From the NCBI GenBank assembly GCA_028288445.1, contig JAQBNT010000053.1, forward strand, positions 1-46,411: a stretch of 46,411 bases of DNA, read 5' to 3'. A model generated the notes under the pieces. The model was given only the letters and a program-made list of their open reading frames with translations. It did not search any database and was not told the DNA's origin. A program made the translations under genes and the position numbers. Origin of the DNA: Hymenobacter sp. Lineage in GTDB: Bacteria; Bacteroidota; Bacteroidia; Cytophagales; Hymenobacteraceae. Positions 24,213 through 32,799 of this stretch are shown piece after piece. Numbering within the stretch: the stretch's first letter is position 1; each line of letters opens with the position of its first letter.

Positions 24213-25928
24213 ATGTCTGATATCACCACCGCTCCGCAGAAACTCTCCGAAGTCGAGCACGTCAAAACCGCCAGCCGCTACCTGCGCGGCACCATTGTGG
24301 AGAGCCTCAACAACCGCCTCACCGGCGCGCTGAACCACGACGATACCCACCTCATCAAATTCCACGGCTCGTACCAGCAGACCGACCGCGACCTCGATTC
24401 CGAGCGCAAGCGCCAGAAGCTGGAGCCGCTGTTTTCCTTCATGATTCGGGTACGGGTCCCGGGCGGCGTGGCTACCGCTGCGCAGTGGCAGCGCATGGAT
24501 GCCCTGGCCGACGCCTACGGCAATGGCACGCTCAAGCTCACCACCCGCCAGACTTTCCAGCTCCACGGCGTGCTCAAGCGTGACCTGCGCCCCACCATTC
24601 AGGGCTTCAACGATGCGCTGCTGGACAGCATTGCGGGCTGCGGCGACGTGAACCGCAACGTGATGTGCAACACCAACCCGCATGAGTCGGCGGTGCACGC
24701 CGAGGTGCAGACGGTGGCGGCCGAAATCAGCGCCCACCTCACGCCGCGCACCACCGCTTACCACGAAATCTGGCTCGATGGCGAGCTGCAAAACACCACC
24801 GAAGCCACCGACGACGCGGAGCCCGTCTACGGCCAAACCTACCTGCCGCGCAAGTTCAAAATTGCCCTGGCCCTGCCGCCCTACAATGACTCTGACATTT
24901 TCTCGAACGACATCGGCCTTATTGCCATCGAGGAAAACGGCGAATTGCTGGGCTTCAACGTGGCCGTGGGCGGTGGCCTGGGCATGACCTTCAATCAGCC
25001 CGAAACCTACCCTCGCCTCGCTGACCTCATCGGCTTCATTCCTACTAATGAAGTGGTGGATACGTGCGAGAAAATTGTGACCATCCAGCGCGACTGGGGC
25101 AACCGCGAAAACCGCAAGCTCTCGCGCCTCAAGTATACCATCGACCGCGTGGGCCTGCCCGCCTTCGTGGCCGAGCTGCACCAGCGCCTGGGTTACGAGC
25201 TGGCCGAAACCCGGCCCTACCAGTTCCACAGCTCCAGCGATGCCTTCGGCTGGACTAGTAACGCCGACGGCCCTTCACATTTGGTTTTGTTCGTGGAAGG
25301 CGGCCGCGTACTCGACCGCCCCGGCTACCGCCTCAAAACCGCCCTGCGCGAAATCAGCGCCTTCCACACCGGCGAATTTCGCCTCACCGGCAACCAGAAC
25401 CTGATTCTGGCCAACATTGAACCCGCCCACCGCGCCCGCGTCCAGGCTATCCTCGAAGCCCACGGCGCGGCGCCCAAAGCCGAGCAGCTCACTGCCCTGC
25501 GCCGCAACGCGCTCGCCTGCGTGGCCCTGCCCACCTGTTCCCAGGCTTTCGCCGAAGCCGAGCGGTATCTGCCCCAATTACTTGATAAGCTCGACGCCGT
25601 AATCCGTGCCCACGGCCTGGCTGAGGCCGGCATTCTCATTCGGATGACGGGCTGCCCCAATGGCTGCGCCAGGCCCTACCTGGGCGAAATTGCCCTGGTG
25701 GGCAAAGCCCCCGGCCGCTACAACCTTTACCTCGGGGCCAACCACGCTGGCGAGCGCCTCAACAAGCTCTACCGCGAGATGCTGGACGAAGACGGCATCC
25801 TGCGCGAGCTCTCGCCCCTGCTGGCCGCCTACGCGGCCGAACGCCAACCCAACGAAGGTTTCGGCGACTTTGTGGTGCGCACCGGTGTTGTGAAGGCCAC
25901 TCAACACGGGTTGGACTTTCACGCCTGA
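24213..25928 (+). CDS. cysI: Sulfite reductase hemoprotein (CysI family)
   Basis: A 571-residue siroheme- and [4Fe-4S]-containing sulfite reductase that makes sulfide with electrons from CysJ. The cluster/siroheme ligands are Cys436 and Cys442 (ACVALPTC) and Cys481 and Cys485 (GCPNGCARPYLGEIALVGK). Earlier features include LTTRQTFQLHGVLKRDLRPT, the substrate-binding stretch GDVNRNVMCNTNPHES, and YLPRKFKIALALPPYND. The Pro-Thr-Cys/NGCARP context and pairing with cysJ favour the NADPH enzyme over ferredoxin types. ATG 24213 was chosen; an ATG six codons upstream falls within the hairpin. Confidence 0.97.
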   Translation: MSDITTAPQKLSEVEHVKTASRYLRGTIVESLNNRLTGALNHDDTHLIKFHGSYQQTDRDLDSERKRQKLEPLFSFMIRVRVPGGVATAAQWQRMDALADAYGNGTLKLTTRQTFQLHGVLKRDLRPTIQGFNDALLDSIAGCGDVNRNVMCNTNPHESAVHAEVQTVAAEISAHLTPRTTAYHEIWLDGELQNTTEATDDAEPVYGQTYLPRKFKIALALPPYNDSDIFSNDIGLIAIEENGELLGFNVAVGGGLGMTFNQPETYPRLADLIGFIPTNEVVDTCEKIVTIQRDWGNRENRKLSRLKYTIDRVGLPAFVAELHQRLGYELAETRPYQFHSSSDAFGWTSNADGPSHLVLFVEGGRVLDRPGYRLKTALREISAFHTGEFRLTGNQNLILANIEPAHRARVQAILEAHGAAPKAEQLTALRRNALACVALPTCSQAFAEAERYLPQLLDKLDAVIRAHGLAEAGILIRMTGCPNGCARPYLGEIALVGKAPGRYNLYLGANHAGERLNKLYREMLDEDGILRELSPLLAAYAAERQPNEGFGDFVVRTGVVKATQHGLDFHA

Positions 25929-25948
25929 TTTTCTTATCTTTCTGAGCT

Positions 25949-27472
25949 ATGGATTCCAATTTCCCTAACCCTGCCGGCCCGGCGGTGGCAACCCCGCCGC
26001 CGGACACTGCCCCACCGGCCAACAACTTGTTTCCCATCTTCCTGAAGCTGGAAAACATGCGCGTGCTGCTGGTGGGTGGCGGCAACGTGGGCCTGGAAAA
26101 ACTAGGCGCTATCCTGCGCAACAGCCCCGCCACGGCGGTGACGGTGGTAGCCCCGCACATCCTCCCCGAGCTGCGCGAGCTGGCCGCCCGCCACCCCAAA
26201 GTGCAGCTGCACCAGCGCCCCTACCAGGACCGCGACCTCGACGACAAAGACCTCCTTTTCCTCGCCACCGACGACGTGGCGCTACACCGCTACATCGGCG
26301 CGGCCGCCGCTGCCCGCCAGCTCCTGACCAACGTGGCCGATACGCCGGAGCTCTGCGATTTCTACCTCTCCTCGGTGCTGCAAAAGGGCGATTTAAAGAT
26401 TGCCATCTCCACCAACGGCAAGTCGCCCACCGTGGGCAAGCGCCTGCGCGAAGTGCTGGCCGAAGTGCTGCCCGCCGAGTTGGCGTCGGTGCTGGGCCAG
26501 ATGACCATCATCCGCAGCCGGCTGAAGGGTGATTTCGCCGAGAAAGTGAAGTCGCTGAACGCCGTGACCGCCGAACTGGCCCACGGCCCGGCCTACGAGA
26601 CGCCCGCCACCACCTACTGGCGGCGCGTGGCCACGGGTGCGCTTATCACGTTCGCAGGCTTCATCATTCTCAACATCCTCTCCTACTACTTCACCTGGCA
26701 GCAGGCCTGGGAGTTGGCGCGCTCGTCGGGCACCTTCTACACCTTTGTGGCCGTGGGCTTCATCGCCCAGATGGTGGACGGCGTGCTGGGCATGGGCTAC
26801 GGCGTGGTGTCGGCCATTAGCCTGATGTCGCTGGGCCTGAGTCCGGTTTCGGTGAGCGCCAGCATCCACACGGCCGAGGTATTTGCCAGCGGCGCGTCGG
26901 GCTACAACCACTACCGGTTTGGCAACGTGAACAAGCGCCTGTTTCGGGTGCTGCTGCTGCCCGGCATTGCGGGCTCCATCAGCGGCGCGCTGCTGCTGGC
27001 GCATTTCGGCGAAACCTACGCCGGCTACGTCAAGCCCTTTCTGGCCGTGTATCTGCTGTTTTTGGGCCTGCGCATCATCACCAAAGCCTTTCAGAAAGTG
27101 GCGCAGAAACGCAAAAAGGTGAAAAACGCCGGCTGGCTGGCCGGGGCCGGGGGCTTCCTCGATTCCTTCGGCGGGGGCGGCTGGGGGCCGCTGGTCACCA
27201 GCACGCTCATTACCAATGGCCGCACGCCGCGCTACGTCATCGGCACGGTGAGTCTGGTCGAGTTCTTCGTGACGTTTGCCAGCGCGTTCACGTTTTTCAC
27301 CATCCTGGGCATCTCGCACTGGCAGATTGTGCTGGGCCTTATCGTGGGGGGCGTGGCCGCCGCGCCCATCGCCGCCCGGCTGGCCGGCCGCCTGCCCACC
27401 CGCTGGATGTTCGTGGGCGTGGGCCTGATGGTGATAGTGTGGAGCCTCTGGGCGCTGCGCAAGCTGCTGTAG
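25949..27472 (+). CDS. Fusion: precorrin-2 dehydrogenase/ferrochelatase plus TSUP transporter
   Basis: A 507-residue two-part protein. Residues about 28-220 are the Met8/CysG-N type: MRVLLVGGGNVGLEKLGAIL with the NAD site GGGNVG (43-48), LFLATDDVALHRYI, LTNVADTPELCDFYLSSVL, and ISTNGKSPTVGKRLRE; this part finishes siroheme for CysI. Residues about 228-507 carry around eight membrane segments of the TauE/SafE (TSUP) family, with the repeated motif MVDGVLGMGYGVVSAISL and FLDSFGGGGWGPLVTSTLI; family members move sulfite, sulfonates or sulfate. A single frame joins the two with no break. It begins 20 bp after cysI, under a possible TATCTTTC box, and closes the locus. Direction and substrate of transport are unknown. 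Confidence 0.93.
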   Translation: MDSNFPNPAGPAVATPPPDTAPPANNLFPIFLKLENMRVLLVGGGNVGLEKLGAILRNSPATAVTVVAPHILPELRELAARHPKVQLHQRPYQDRDLDDKDLLFLATDDVALHRYIGAAAAARQLLTNVADTPELCDFYLSSVLQKGDLKIAISTNGKSPTVGKRLREVLAEVLPAELASVLGQMTIIRSRLKGDFAEKVKSLNAVTAELAHGPAYETPATTYWRRVATGALITFAGFIILNILSYYFTWQQAWELARSSGTFYTFVAVGFIAQMVDGVLGMGYGVVSAISLMSLGLSPVSVSASIHTAEVFASGASGYNHYRFGNVNKRLFRVLLLPGIAGSISGALLLAHFGETYAGYVKPFLAVYLLFLGLRIITKAFQKVAQKRKKVKNAGWLAGAGGFLDSFGGGGWGPLVTSTLITNGRTPRYVIGTVSLVEFFVTFASAFTFFTILGISHWQIVLGLIVGGVAAAPIAARLAGRLPTRWMFVGVGLMVIVWSLWALRKLL

Positions 27473-27493
27473 GCGCAAGCTGATTTCGGCTTT

Positions 27494-27501
27494 TACCTTT
27501 G
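27494..27501 (+). promoter_or_regulatory. TACCTTTG box touching the lipoprotein start
   Basis: A perfect TAnnTTTG sequence immediately precedes ATG 27502. No TTTG is seen 19-21 bases upstream. If used, the mRNA would start at or just after the ATG, so it is either fortuitous or part of a leaderless arrangement. Confidence 0.3.
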
Positions 27502-28173
27502 ATGCTTTCGCACCATCAATCCCTTTCCATACGTCAGCGTTTCCTACCGATTTTATTGCTCGCCACCCTGCTGGGCTGCTGCAGGTCCGACTCCAACCCG
27601 ATTGCTGATTTCGGCGAAGGCGAAGGCATTACTTATCGCACAGGCAATAATCTCCCCGGTGGCCCCAACGACCCTACCGACTGGACTTCCGACGGTGAGT
27701 GGAACAAGCAGGAGCGCGCCCTTTTCGCCGACCTCAACTTCGACCTGAACGCCCCCCAGCAGTCGGGCTTAGTAAACGTCTCCCCCGCTTATCCAAACCC
27801 CACTGCCGGGCAGGCCAACTGGTCTCTGAACGCCCCACGCCCCACTGGTGGCAATGCTGCGCCTTCCTCTGTACGTGCCCTGTTGGTGAACCGTCAGCAT
27901 AAAATCATGCGTCAGCTGGGGCCTACTGATTTCGTCAACGGCATTCTGTTTTCGATAGACTATATCAGCGCAGGTCTCAGCCCCAATGAGCTGTACCGGC
28001 TTTATTATGTGGTGTACAATGCCAGCGGCCTTATTTATAAAGGCCACGGCGATGTTCGCTACAACCGCTATCCGTCTTTGTCCCCATACAGAAAAGGCCC
28101 CGCCGAATGCATCGGCGGGACCTTTTCTGTTATTCCGGCGCAAGGTGGAGCAAGCGCTACACATCAAACCTGA
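27502..28173 (+). CDS. Lipoprotein of unknown function with read-through 3' end
   Basis: A 223-residue protein with a lipoprotein signal (RFLPILLLATLLGCC; lipidated Cys in LLGC, about residue 30) and a beta-sandwich-like domain starting SPAYPNPTAGQANW and ending VYNASGLIYKGHGDVRYNRY. The opening PNP motif recalls T9SS tail domains, though it is internal here. The frame then passes straight through a rho-independent terminator (28090-28128), so the last 28 or so residues (YRKGPAECIGGTFSVIP...) are encoded by terminator DNA and are probably not original: the native stop seems lost. It stands downstream of the sulfur locus but shows no sulfur link. Confidence 0.65.
   Translation: MLSHHQSLSIRQRFLPILLLATLLGCCRSDSNPIADFGEGEGITYRTGNNLPGGPNDPTDWTSDGEWNKQERALFADLNFDLNAPQQSGLVNVSPAYPNPTAGQANWSLNAPRPTGGNAAPSSVRALLVNRQHKIMRQLGPTDFVNGILFSIDYISAGLSPNELYRLYYVVYNASGLIYKGHGDVRYNRYPSLSPYRKGPAECIGGTFSVIPAQGGASATHQT
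28090..28128 (+). terminator. Rho-independent terminator inside the lipoprotein frame
   Basis: Arms 28090-28106 and 28112-28128 pair with one mismatch around a 5-base loop; a CTTTTCT run closes it. The lipoprotein reading frame is open across the whole structure. Confidence 0.8.
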
Positions 28174-28288
28174 TGCTCTGCACCAGCGGTAGCGCGATGC
28201 TGTAGTAACTGTGTTGGAATCCCCTTTTCCGCGCCAGTTTCTCGACTTTGCTCCGCTGACTCAAACAGCCCCTAAAAAACCCCATTCG

Positions 28289-28621
28289 CTACTGGACAGC
28301 GGCTGTAGCGGGCGCGGCGCTGTGCCAGGCACTCAATTGCTCCAAGATGGGCAACAGCGCCCGCCCGTACTCTGTGAGGGAATATTCGACGCGGGGCGGC
28401 GCTTCGGCGAAAGCCTCGCGGCGCACGATGCCGTCTTCCTCCAGCTCCCGGAGCTGCTCGGTCAGCACCTTGCGCGAAATAAGCGACATGCGCTGCGCCA
28501 ATTGCCCAAAGCGGCGGGGCTGCGTCAGGTACGAAATGATGATGAGCTTCCACTTCCCGCCCAGCACCCCCATGGTGCGGGTCATGATGCAGGCCGAGGA
28601 GCAAAAATTGGCGTCACGCAT
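28289..28621 (-). CDS. HxlR-family transcriptional regulator
   Basis: A 110-residue winged-helix protein of the HxlR family. The family opening is clear (CSSACIMTRTMGVLGGKWKLII), followed by the recognition region FGQLAQRMSLISRKVLTEQL, REL..DGIVRREAF, and the wing VEYSLTEYGRALLPIL. HxlR proteins often sense quinones, aldehydes or redox stress, some through the N-terminal Cys, and two cysteines are present at residues 7 and 11. It is divergent from an SDR oxidoreductase gene, the usual target arrangement. The operator is probably in the 140-bp shared region. Confidence 0.95.
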   Translation of the reverse strand: MRDANFCSSACIMTRTMGVLGGKWKLIIISYLTQPRRFGQLAQRMSLISRKVLTEQLRELEEDGIVRREAFAEAPPRVEYSLTEYGRALLPILEQLSAWHSAAPATAAVQ

Positions 28622-28650
28622 AGCGAAATTTAATAGCGTTCAGAATCAGG

Positions 28651-28727
28651 GATAGTTACGCAGAGGTAACCGGTTTATACGGGGAAATGATTGGCGTTGG
28701 TAAGAAAAAGCAACTGTTGATAGTTAC
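28651..28727. promoter_or_regulatory. Candidate HxlR operators between regulator and SDR gene
   Basis: GATAGTTAC occurs at 28651-28659 and again at 28719-28727. The first copy is also part of an inverted pair GTTAC-N6-GTAAC (28655-28670). Repeated, partly palindromic sites in the divergent region fit binding by the HxlR regulator. Confidence 0.5.
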
Positions 28728-28761
28728 TAAAATAAACCAACACAAAACAACTCATTTTCTC

Positions 28762-29520
28762 ATGTCAACTTCTCAGAAATTAGCTGGTAAAATTGCCCTC
28801 GTTACGGGCGGAAATTCAGGTATCGGGCTGGCTACGGCCCAGCGCTTCATCGCCGAAGGCGCGTATGTATTCATCACCGGACGGCGGCAGGCCGAGCTCG
28901 ACGCAGCCGTGCAACAGCTTGGTACGTCAGCTTTTGGCGTGCAGAGCGACGTTAGCAGCCTGGCCGACCTCGACCGGCTGTTTGCCACCATCAAAGCGCA
29001 GAAAGGCCGGCTCGACGTGGTGTTTGCCAATGCCGGCATCGCGGAGTTTGCGCCCGTCGAGGCCGTGACCGAGGCACAATATGACCGGCAGTTCGACATC
29101 AACGTGAAAGGCCTTTTCTTCACGGTGCAGAAGGCGCTGCCGCTGCTGACCGATGGCTCGGCCATCGTGCTGATGGCGTCCATCGTGGGCTCGAAGGGCT
29201 TCGAAAGCAACAGCGTGTACAGCGCCACCAAGGCCGCTATCCGCTCGCTGGCCCGCACCCTGACGTCCGACCTGAAGGCCCGCCGCATTCGGGTGAATGC
29301 CATCAGCCCCGGCCCCATCGAAACGCCCGGCCTCAACGGCGTAATCGACTCGCCCGAAGAGCTGGCGCAGTTCAAGGCGCAAATGGTGAGCACCGTACCA
29401 TTGGGCCGCATCGGCGAAGCCGATGAAATTGCCAAAGCCGTGGTGTTCTTGGTTGCTGATGATAGCAGCTTCGTGACCGGCGTTGAGCTATTCGTCGACG
29501 GCGGCATGGCGCAGGTATAA
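28762..29520 (+). CDS. SDR family NAD(P)-dependent oxidoreductase
   Basis: A 252-residue classical short-chain dehydrogenase. The cofactor site is TGGNSGIGLA (about residues 13-22) and the structural motif is NAG in VVFANAGIAEFAP; the catalytic Ser is in LMASIVGSKG and the YxxxK pair in YSATKAA; the tail SSFVTGVELFVDGGMAQV is typical. Arg in FITGRRQ after beta-2 suggests NADPH preference. ATG 28762 was chosen because the upstream in-frame stretch covers the operator region. The substrate is unknown; control by the divergent HxlR protein suggests a reactive carbonyl or quinone. A bidirectional terminator follows. Confidence 0.95.
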   Translation: MSTSQKLAGKIALVTGGNSGIGLATAQRFIAEGAYVFITGRRQAELDAAVQQLGTSAFGVQSDVSSLADLDRLFATIKAQKGRLDVVFANAGIAEFAPVEAVTEAQYDRQFDINVKGLFFTVQKALPLLTDGSAIVLMASIVGSKGFESNSVYSATKAAIRSLARTLTSDLKARRIRVNAISPGPIETPGLNGVIDSPEELAQFKAQMVSTVPLGRIGEADEIAKAVVFLVADDSSFVTGVELFVDGGMAQV

Positions 29521-29540
29521 ACGCAACGGCCTATTTCTAA

Positions 29541-29580
29541 ATAAAAAAGCCTCATCCAGAAATGGATGAGGCTTTTTTAT
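29541..29580. terminator. Bidirectional terminator between SDR and ALDH genes
   Basis: Perfect 18-bp arms 29541-29558 and 29563-29580 with a GAAA loop and A/T runs on both sides; it serves the convergent SDR (+) and aldehyde dehydrogenase (-) genes. Confidence 0.92.
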
Positions 29581-29597
29581 TTTATGAAACCGAGGTA

Positions 29598-31202
29598 TTA
29601 CACGTCGAACTTAATGCCCTGCGCCAGCGGCAATTCCGTCGAATAGTTAATCGTATTCGTCTGGCGGCGCATGTACACTTTCCAGGCATCGGAGCCGGAT
29701 TCGCGGCCGCCGCCGGTTTCCTTCTCGCCGCCGAATGCGCCGCCGATTTCGGCCCCGCTCGTGCCAATGTTCACGTTGGCAATGCCGCAGTCCGAGCCGC
29801 TCGCGGCCAGAAAGGCCTCGGCTTCGCGCATGTTCAGCGTGAAGATGGACGAGGACAAGCCCTGCCGCACGTCATTTTGCAGCTCGATGGCCGTTTCCAC
29901 ATCGCCGCTGTACTTGATGAGGTAGAGGATGGGCGCGAACGTTTCCTCCTGCACCGTGTGGTAGTGGTTTTCCACTTCCACCAAGGCCGGGGTCACGTAG
30001 TGGCCGCCGTTCAGTTCGGGGCGGCTCAGCACCTCGCCGCCGCTCAGCAGCTTGCCGCCTTCGGCTTGCACGGCCACCAGCGCCTGCTCAAACATCTTCA
30101 CCGCGTCGGCATCAATCAGCGGCCCGACCAGCGTACCCGTTTGCAGCGGGTGGCCGATGGGCAGCTTGGGATAGATGGCAAGCAGGCGGTTTTTCACCTC
30201 CTCAAACACGCTGTCTTCGATGATGACGCGGCGCGTGCTGGTGCAGCGCTGCCCGGCCGTACCCACCGCCCCGAATACGATGGCCGGAATGGCAATTTTG
30301 AGGTCGGCGTTTTTGGTGACGATGATGGCGTTGTTGCCGCCCAGCTCCAGCAGGGCGCGGCCCAGACGGGCTCCCACCACTTCGCCCACCTTGCGGCCCA
30401 TGCGGGTGCTGCCCGTGGCCGACACCAGCGGAATGCGCTTATCGGCGGCCATCGCGGCCCCGATTTTCGCATCGCCGATAATCACGCTGAATACGCCTTC
30501 GGCAATATCATTCTCGGCCAGCACGTCCTTGATGATGTGCTGCACGGCCACGGCCGTGAGGGGCGTTTTCTCCGAAGGCTTCCAGATGCTCACGTCGCCA
30601 CACACCGCCGCCAACATGGCGTTCCAGCTCCACACGGCCACCGGGAAGTTGAAGGCCGAAATGATGCCCACGATGCCGAGCGGCTGGTACTGGTCGTACA
30701 TGCGGTGCGCGGGGCGCTCCGAGTGCATGGTGAAGCCGTGCAGCTGGCGCGAGAGGCCCACCGCAAAGTCGCAGATGTCAATCATCTCCTGCACTTCGCC
30801 CAGGCCTTCCTGCAGGATTTTGCCCATCTCGGCGCTCACCAGCTTGCCCAGCGGCTCCTTAAATTCGCGCAGCTTGTTGCCAATCTGGCGCACGATTTCG
30901 CCACGCTTCGGGGCCGGTACTAAGCGCCAGGTTTTGAAGGCTTCCTGAGCGGCGGCTACTACGGTTTCGTAGTCTTCAGCAGTAGCAAAAGCCACGCTGG
31001 CAATGCGGCGGCCATCGGCGGGCGCGTTGATGACGCGGCGGTCGGCGTTGGCAGCGCCGCCCCAGACGCGGCCGGTGCTGTAGGCGGCGTTATCGGCCTG
31101 CACGCCCAGTTGGCGCAGCACGTCCTGAATGCCGTGGGGGTCGTGGTGGGGGTGCGGTACCGTTACGTCGGGGGCGGTAGCTTCTTCGAGGGCCTGCTTC
31201 AT
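29598..31202 (-). CDS. ALDH7-type aldehyde dehydrogenase (AASADH/P6C dehydrogenase-like)
   Basis: A 534-residue NAD(P)-dependent aldehyde dehydrogenase. The catalytic Cys320 is in GQRCTSTRR, the general-base Glu286 in LLELGGNNA, and the cofactor loop in SATGSTRMGR; AFNFPVAVWSWN and KPSEKTPL are intact. The C-terminal signature FGGEKETGGGRESGSDAWK with MRRQTNTINYS marks the ALDH7 branch, whose known members oxidise alpha-aminoadipate semialdehyde in lysine breakdown. No other lysine-degradation gene is nearby, so the substrate is inferred from family only. A TAGCTTTG box (complement of 31232-31239) lies about 30 bases before the start. Confidence 0.93.
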   Translation of the reverse strand: MKQALEEATAPDVTVPHPHHDPHGIQDVLRQLGVQADNAAYSTGRVWGGAANADRRVINAPADGRRIASVAFATAEDYETVVAAAQEAFKTWRLVPAPKRGEIVRQIGNKLREFKEPLGKLVSAEMGKILQEGLGEVQEMIDICDFAVGLSRQLHGFTMHSERPAHRMYDQYQPLGIVGIISAFNFPVAVWSWNAMLAAVCGDVSIWKPSEKTPLTAVAVQHIIKDVLAENDIAEGVFSVIIGDAKIGAAMAADKRIPLVSATGSTRMGRKVGEVVGARLGRALLELGGNNAIIVTKNADLKIAIPAIVFGAVGTAGQRCTSTRRVIIEDSVFEEVKNRLLAIYPKLPIGHPLQTGTLVGPLIDADAVKMFEQALVAVQAEGGKLLSGGEVLSRPELNGGHYVTPALVEVENHYHTVQEETFAPILYLIKYSGDVETAIELQNDVRQGLSSSIFTLNMREAEAFLAASGSDCGIANVNIGTSGAEIGGAFGGEKETGGGRESGSDAWKVYMRRQTNTINYSTELPLAQGIKFDV

Positions 31203-31231
31203 GGGGCGGTTGGGGTGGGATGTTGCTGCGG

Positions 31232-31239
31232 CAAAGCTA
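31232..31239 (-). promoter_or_regulatory. Candidate -7 box TAGCTTTG of the ALDH gene
   Basis: On the minus strand it reads TAGCTTTG, a perfect -7 match 29 bases before the start codon. The -33 position has no clear TTTG. Confidence 0.4.
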
Positions 31240-31300
31240 CGGTTTGCCGGGGAGTTGGCCGAAGGCGGCCTGAGCTGGCTTAGCCATTTCCTCAGAAACT

Positions 31301-31376
31301 GTCATTCCGACGCAGGAGGAATCTGGGTTAAGCCATTGGAACGGCTTTTCTCAGATTCCTCCTGCGTCGGAATGAC
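31301..31376. repeat. Perfect 25-bp inverted repeat, GTCATTCCGACGCAGGAG type
   Basis: Arms 31301-31325 and 31352-31376 are exact inverted copies with a 26-base loop, in the gap between the ALDH start and the AAA ATPase end. The internal sequence GACGCAGGAG is shared with the element at 35417. Confidence 0.9.
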
Positions 31377-31402
31377 AACTATTCATCGCCTTAACGGCTC
31401 TC

Positions 31403-32587
31403 TCACACCTTGCGCGGCTCCTGCGCCAGCAGGTGCAGGTTGTTGAACACGTCGAGGCTGTCGCGGCGCATCCCGCGCACTTCCTCGTCCGAGAGCTGGC
31501 GGATTTTGGTTTGGAAGTCCTTGTAGTACACCACAAACACGGCCAGTTCGGGCACCCGGTTTTCGTAGGGCACCATGTTTTCAAGCACCGCATCAAAAAA
31601 GCCTGGGCTGTGCGTGGTCACGAAATACTGGTTGGTTTGCTGGGTAGCAATGCGCTCGGCCAGTTGCGTCACGTACAGAGGGTAAGAATGTGCCTCGGGC
31701 TCCTCCAGCAAAATCACGGTGTCCCGGTTCGATTCCATGGCCGCCAGGTGGAAGCCGTAGCGCTGCAAAGTGTCGCCGCTGCTGGAGTACGGGTAGGCAA
31801 AGCTCAGGCCGTCCAGCTCCTTCATCACCTCGAAGCGGTTGGTGTCGGGGCGCACGCGCAGGCGCAGGTTGTGGTCGGCAAAAAGGGTAGCGAACTCGTA
31901 ACGCAGGTCGGCATTGGCCTCCAGCACCTGCACCAGATTGTTGCCGTGGGGCGGGCGCAGGCTGGCCTCAGTGTAGCGGCGGTCGAGGTGGGCGTTGCGC
32001 TTGAAGCGGTAGGACTTCACGGCCCGGGGCTGCCAGGCTGGCCGCGAAGCCAGGTAGTGCCCGCCCTTGCCCGGCCGGTCGGTCAGCCCGTCGCGGTCAA
32101 ACTCGGTGTAGATAAAGCCGGGCTCAGGCAGCACGGCAGCATTGGCCAGGTGGCTGTGCAGCCGGGCCAGCAGTTGGGCATCGTCGTTGCTCCTAGTGCG
32201 GCCCCGGCCTTCCAGCATGGGCAGGCCCAACTGGGCCCGCAGCAGCAGATAAGCCGTTTGGCTGAATGCCCCGTACTGAAACCGCTTGCTGTCGCCCGCG
32301 CCCACGCGGCCCAGCAGGCACACGTCGCGGTCGGTTTCTACCCGGATGGGAGTCCCCATCATGCTGTCGTGAAACAGCTGCGCTGGCTTCTCATACCGAA
32401 TGAAGCTGCGCATAAACCGCTTTTTCTGCTCAAACGGAAAGCTCCCCAGCAGGCTCATGGCCTCCAGCACCGTCGACTTGCCCACATTGGGCTGCCCGAT
32501 GATGAGGTTGACCCGCCGCGGGTGCAGCACCGCATTCCGAATCGACTTAAAGTTCTGAATATACAGAGTGTTGATTACGTTTTCCAT
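31403..32587 (-). CDS. Stand-alone AAA/ABC-type ATPase (OLD/AAA_15-21-like)
   Basis: A 394-residue SMC/RecF-like ATPase. Walker A is GQPNVGKST (residues 31-39) after the typical start LYIQNFKSIRNAVL; Walker B is VILLEEPEAHSYP (about 288-300), preceded by a signature-like SSSGDTLQRYGFHLAAME, and the switch histidine is in FVTTHSPGFFDAVL. No TOPRIM nuclease domain is fused and no nuclease or toxin partner gene is adjacent, unlike OLD-GajB or AbiEii-type defence pairs. Its role is therefore open: a defence remnant or a housekeeping ATPase are both possible. ATG at 32585-32587. A promoter candidate sits about 210 bases upstream. Confidence 0.88.
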   Translation of the reverse strand: MENVINTLYIQNFKSIRNAVLHPRRVNLIIGQPNVGKSTVLEAMSLLGSFPFEQKKRFMRSFIRYEKPAQLFHDSMMGTPIRVETDRDVCLLGRVGAGDSKRFQYGAFSQTAYLLLRAQLGLPMLEGRGRTRSNDDAQLLARLHSHLANAAVLPEPGFIYTEFDRDGLTDRPGKGGHYLASRPAWQPRAVKSYRFKRNAHLDRRYTEASLRPPHGNNLVQVLEANADLRYEFATLFADHNLRLRVRPDTNRFEVMKELDGLSFAYPYSSSGDTLQRYGFHLAAMESNRDTVILLEEPEAHSYPLYVTQLAERIATQQTNQYFVTTHSPGFFDAVLENMVPYENRVPELAVFVVYYKDFQTKIRQLSDEEVRGMRRDSLDVFNNLHLLAQEPRKV

Positions 32588-32799
32588 TGAGCAAGAGAAA
32601 GCTGAGCACATCGCAGAAGGACTCGTGAATTCTCAGTCGTCGGCTCCCGGTTTGGGATAACAACTACGTTAGAAGCCGCCGGTAAGGACTAACTATGCAG
32701 ACCCAAAGGGGTGATTTTTGCTCATTTTTTTCTTTGACCGTCAACCTCCTACCTCATTCCTTGCAAGCACAGATTATGTGTCATCGGCCCGTCGCGCCG

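Noticed and set aside
29562..30923. Plus-strand ORF of 453 codons across the ALDH gene
   Set aside because: Antisense to an intact ALDH7 gene with complete active-site motifs; composition is that of a shadow frame.
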